The notes below the pieces were generated by a model. That model was not told the origin of the DNA, made no database searches, and saw only the letters and a program-made list of their open reading frames with translations. A stretch of 12,170 nt of DNA from positions 1 through 12,170 of the forward strand of contig JANQEF010000100.1 in the NCBI GenBank assembly GCA_028278465.1, in the 5' to 3' direction. This document shows, piece after piece, positions 10,821-12,170 of this stretch (position 1 is the stretch's first letter; each line of letters begins with the position of its first letter). The stretch comes from Dehalococcoidia bacterium. Lineage in GTDB: Bacteria; Chloroflexota; Dehalococcoidia; Lucifugimonadales; Lucifugimonadaceae. A program made the position numbers and the translations under genes.

Positions 10821-12155
10821 ATGCCGAACCACGAAGCCCGCCGGACCCAGAACGCCCGGCGCGGCCGTCTCTCCGCTACACGGTTCCAGCTCGTCGCCGG
10901 GCTCCTCGGCATCCTCGCCATCATCACGGTAGCGTGTGGCTCAGACGCCGCTCCAGCCGCGCCGGAGCAGTCGCCCGTCGTCCTTGAAGACGGCACCATC
11001 GCCACCGCAACGCCGCTGCCCCGCTCGGAGCGCCCCGACCCGGTCCCGGACGACCTGGAGATCATCTGGCAGACCTACGAGCTCCTGCAGCGTGAGCACG
11101 TTGACGGCGGCACGATCGACTCCGAGGCGATGGCCGAGGCCGCTGTGCGTGCGATGCTCGACCAGCTCGGCGATCGCTACACCTCCTACATAACGCCTGA
11201 GACCTTCGCCATAGAGCGACAGGGTTTCCAGGGCAACTTCGAAGGCATCGGCGCGCAGGTCGAGATGTCGCCCGACCGCTCCGTCGTCATCATCACTGCG
11301 CCGCTCGACAACAGCCCGGCCGAGCGAGCCGGCATCAGGCCCGGCGACAAGATCCTGGCCGTCGACGGCGAGGACGCCCGTGGCTGGAGCGTCATCGAGG
11401 CGGTGAACAAGATCCGCGGCCAGCGCGGCACACCGGTCGTCCTGACCGTCGAGCATGTTGGCAGCGCCATCCCAGTTGACATAACTATCGTGCGGGACCG
11501 TATCGAGCAGCCGTCGGTTCGTGTTCGCATGCTGAACCCCGAGGACGGTCCTTACGGCGTTGTGAAGATCAACCAGTTCACCGCCGAGACGCCTGCCGAG
11601 GTGCGAGACGGCATCGATAGCCTGCTGGACCAGGGCGCGCCAGGGGTCGTGATCGACCTGCGGGCGAACCCGGGCGGCCTGCTGACCTCGACGGTGGACA
11701 CGGTGTCCGAGTTCCTGACGGATGGGCTCGTGACCTACGAGATAGACGCCAGTGGCAAGCGTGATGACTGGCGTGTGACGGACGGCGGAAAGTTCCCCGA
11801 CATCCCGCTGGTTGTGCTGGTGGACGGCTTCTCGGCGAGCGGCTCCGAGGTGTTCGCCGGCGCGCTGCAGGACCACGGACGTGCGCTGGTGATCGGTACG
11901 GCGACGTTCGGCAAGGGATCGGTCAACCTGCTGCGTGAGCTTTCGAATGGCGGCGGCGTCTACCTGACGGTTGGCCGCTGGTACACGCCAAACGGTCGGT
12001 TGATCGAGGGCACGGGCGTTGAGCCGGATGTGGTTGTGGAGTTCCCGGCGAATTCGCAGCTGACGCTGACAGACGATGTGCAGATGACGGCGGCGATCAA
12101 GCAGCTGGACTTCCAGACCGGCCGAACAGAGGTAGCCGCAGCCCCGGCGAGGTAG
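10821..12155 (+). CDS. ctpA: Carboxyl-terminal processing protease (S41, PDZ), lipoprotein type
   Basis: The 444-residue protein is a C-terminal processing peptidase (family S41A), a serine protease with a Ser-Lys dyad that trims or degrades exported proteins from their C-termini. In order: basic N-terminus, hydrophobic segment (22-38), Cys39 in TVACGS as a likely lipid anchor (Thr at -3 is atypical, so it may instead be a membrane anchor), a flexible acidic/Pro linker (40-76), an N-terminal helical region with LGDRYTSYI (116-124), a PDZ domain (about 135-222, GIRPGDKILAVDG at 171-183), and the protease core. The core includes GVVIDLRANPGGLL (275-288), SASGSE with Ser340 and FGKGSV with Lys365, exactly 25 residues apart as in characterised members, then TPNGRLIEGTGVEPD (389-403). 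It acts outside the membrane. The gene is complete; the symbol is used in the generic sense. Confidence 0.93.
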   Translation: MPNHEARRTQNARRGRLSATRFQLVAGLLGILAIITVACGSDAAPAAPEQSPVVLEDGTIATATPLPRSERPDPVPDDLEIIWQTYELLQREHVDGGTIDSEAMAEAAVRAMLDQLGDRYTSYITPETFAIERQGFQGNFEGIGAQVEMSPDRSVVIITAPLDNSPAERAGIRPGDKILAVDGEDARGWSVIEAVNKIRGQRGTPVVLTVEHVGSAIPVDITIVRDRIEQPSVRVRMLNPEDGPYGVVKINQFTAETPAEVRDGIDSLLDQGAPGVVIDLRANPGGLLTSTVDTVSEFLTDGLVTYEIDASGKRDDWRVTDGGKFPDIPLVVLVDGFSASGSEVFAGALQDHGRALVIGTATFGKGSVNLLRELSNGGGVYLTVGRWYTPNGRLIEGTGVEPDVVVEFPANSQLTLTDDVQMTAAIKQLDFQTGRTEVAAAPAR

Positions 12156-12170
12156 CGCGGCTACCGTTGT

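Noticed and set aside
10941..11876. 311-codon minus-strand frame opposite the protease gene
   Set aside because: Shadow of a gene with an intact PDZ and S41 core.

Overview
The window is high-GC bacterial DNA with ordinary bacterial gene structure: Shine-Dalgarno sites, ATG/GTG/TTG starts and short operon gaps. It holds several lipoprotein signal peptides, a dockerin-type secreted protein and an Ldh2 / HpcH-HpaI aldolase / COG3618 hydrolase cluster. The intergenic space is packed with palindromic repeats. Together these suggest a Chloroflexota genome, possibly a Dehalococcoidia/SAR202-like lineage. The taxon is an inference from gene content; no marker gene is present.

Layout. (1) 1-515 has no gene; most of it is intergenic palindromic repeats, followed by a short leader. 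(2) 516-4946, plus strand, is a catabolic cluster: an Ldh2-type 2-hydroxyacid dehydrogenase, two tandem paralogous HpcH/HpaI-superfamily aldolases and a COG3618 amidohydrolase/lactonase. These activities would fit opening a lactone, oxidising or reducing a 2-hydroxy/2-oxo acid and cleaving a 2-oxo acid aldol, but the substrate cannot be read from the sequence. (3) 4947-5367 is a repeat-packed gap between convergent genes. (4) 5368-9032, minus strand, is a cell-envelope block. Two paralogous small lipoproteins (5368-5946 and 8478-9032) bracket a translationally coupled pair: a membrane-anchored exported protein (7264-8082) and a secreted protein (6158-7267) with six 27-residue repeats, a beta-sandwich-like domain and a C-terminal dockerin. 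(5) 9033-9598 is another repeat-packed gap, between divergent genes. (6) 9599-12155, plus strand, holds a small lipoprotein, a DUF1059 mini-protein, a gene-free stretch of about 500 bases, and a lipoprotein-type carboxyl-terminal processing protease (S41 with PDZ).

The most unusual content is the repeat system. At least five palindromic sequence types, called A to E here, recur in the gaps in several combinations and orientations. Several stems differ between copies by paired, compensating changes. In three copies one arm of a hairpin has been exchanged for the same smaller hairpin. At three loci, similar inverted arms (type B) enclose different contents. The repeats fill the space between stop codons and the next ribosome binding site without disturbing either. 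No transposase, CRISPR array, tRNA or rRNA was seen.
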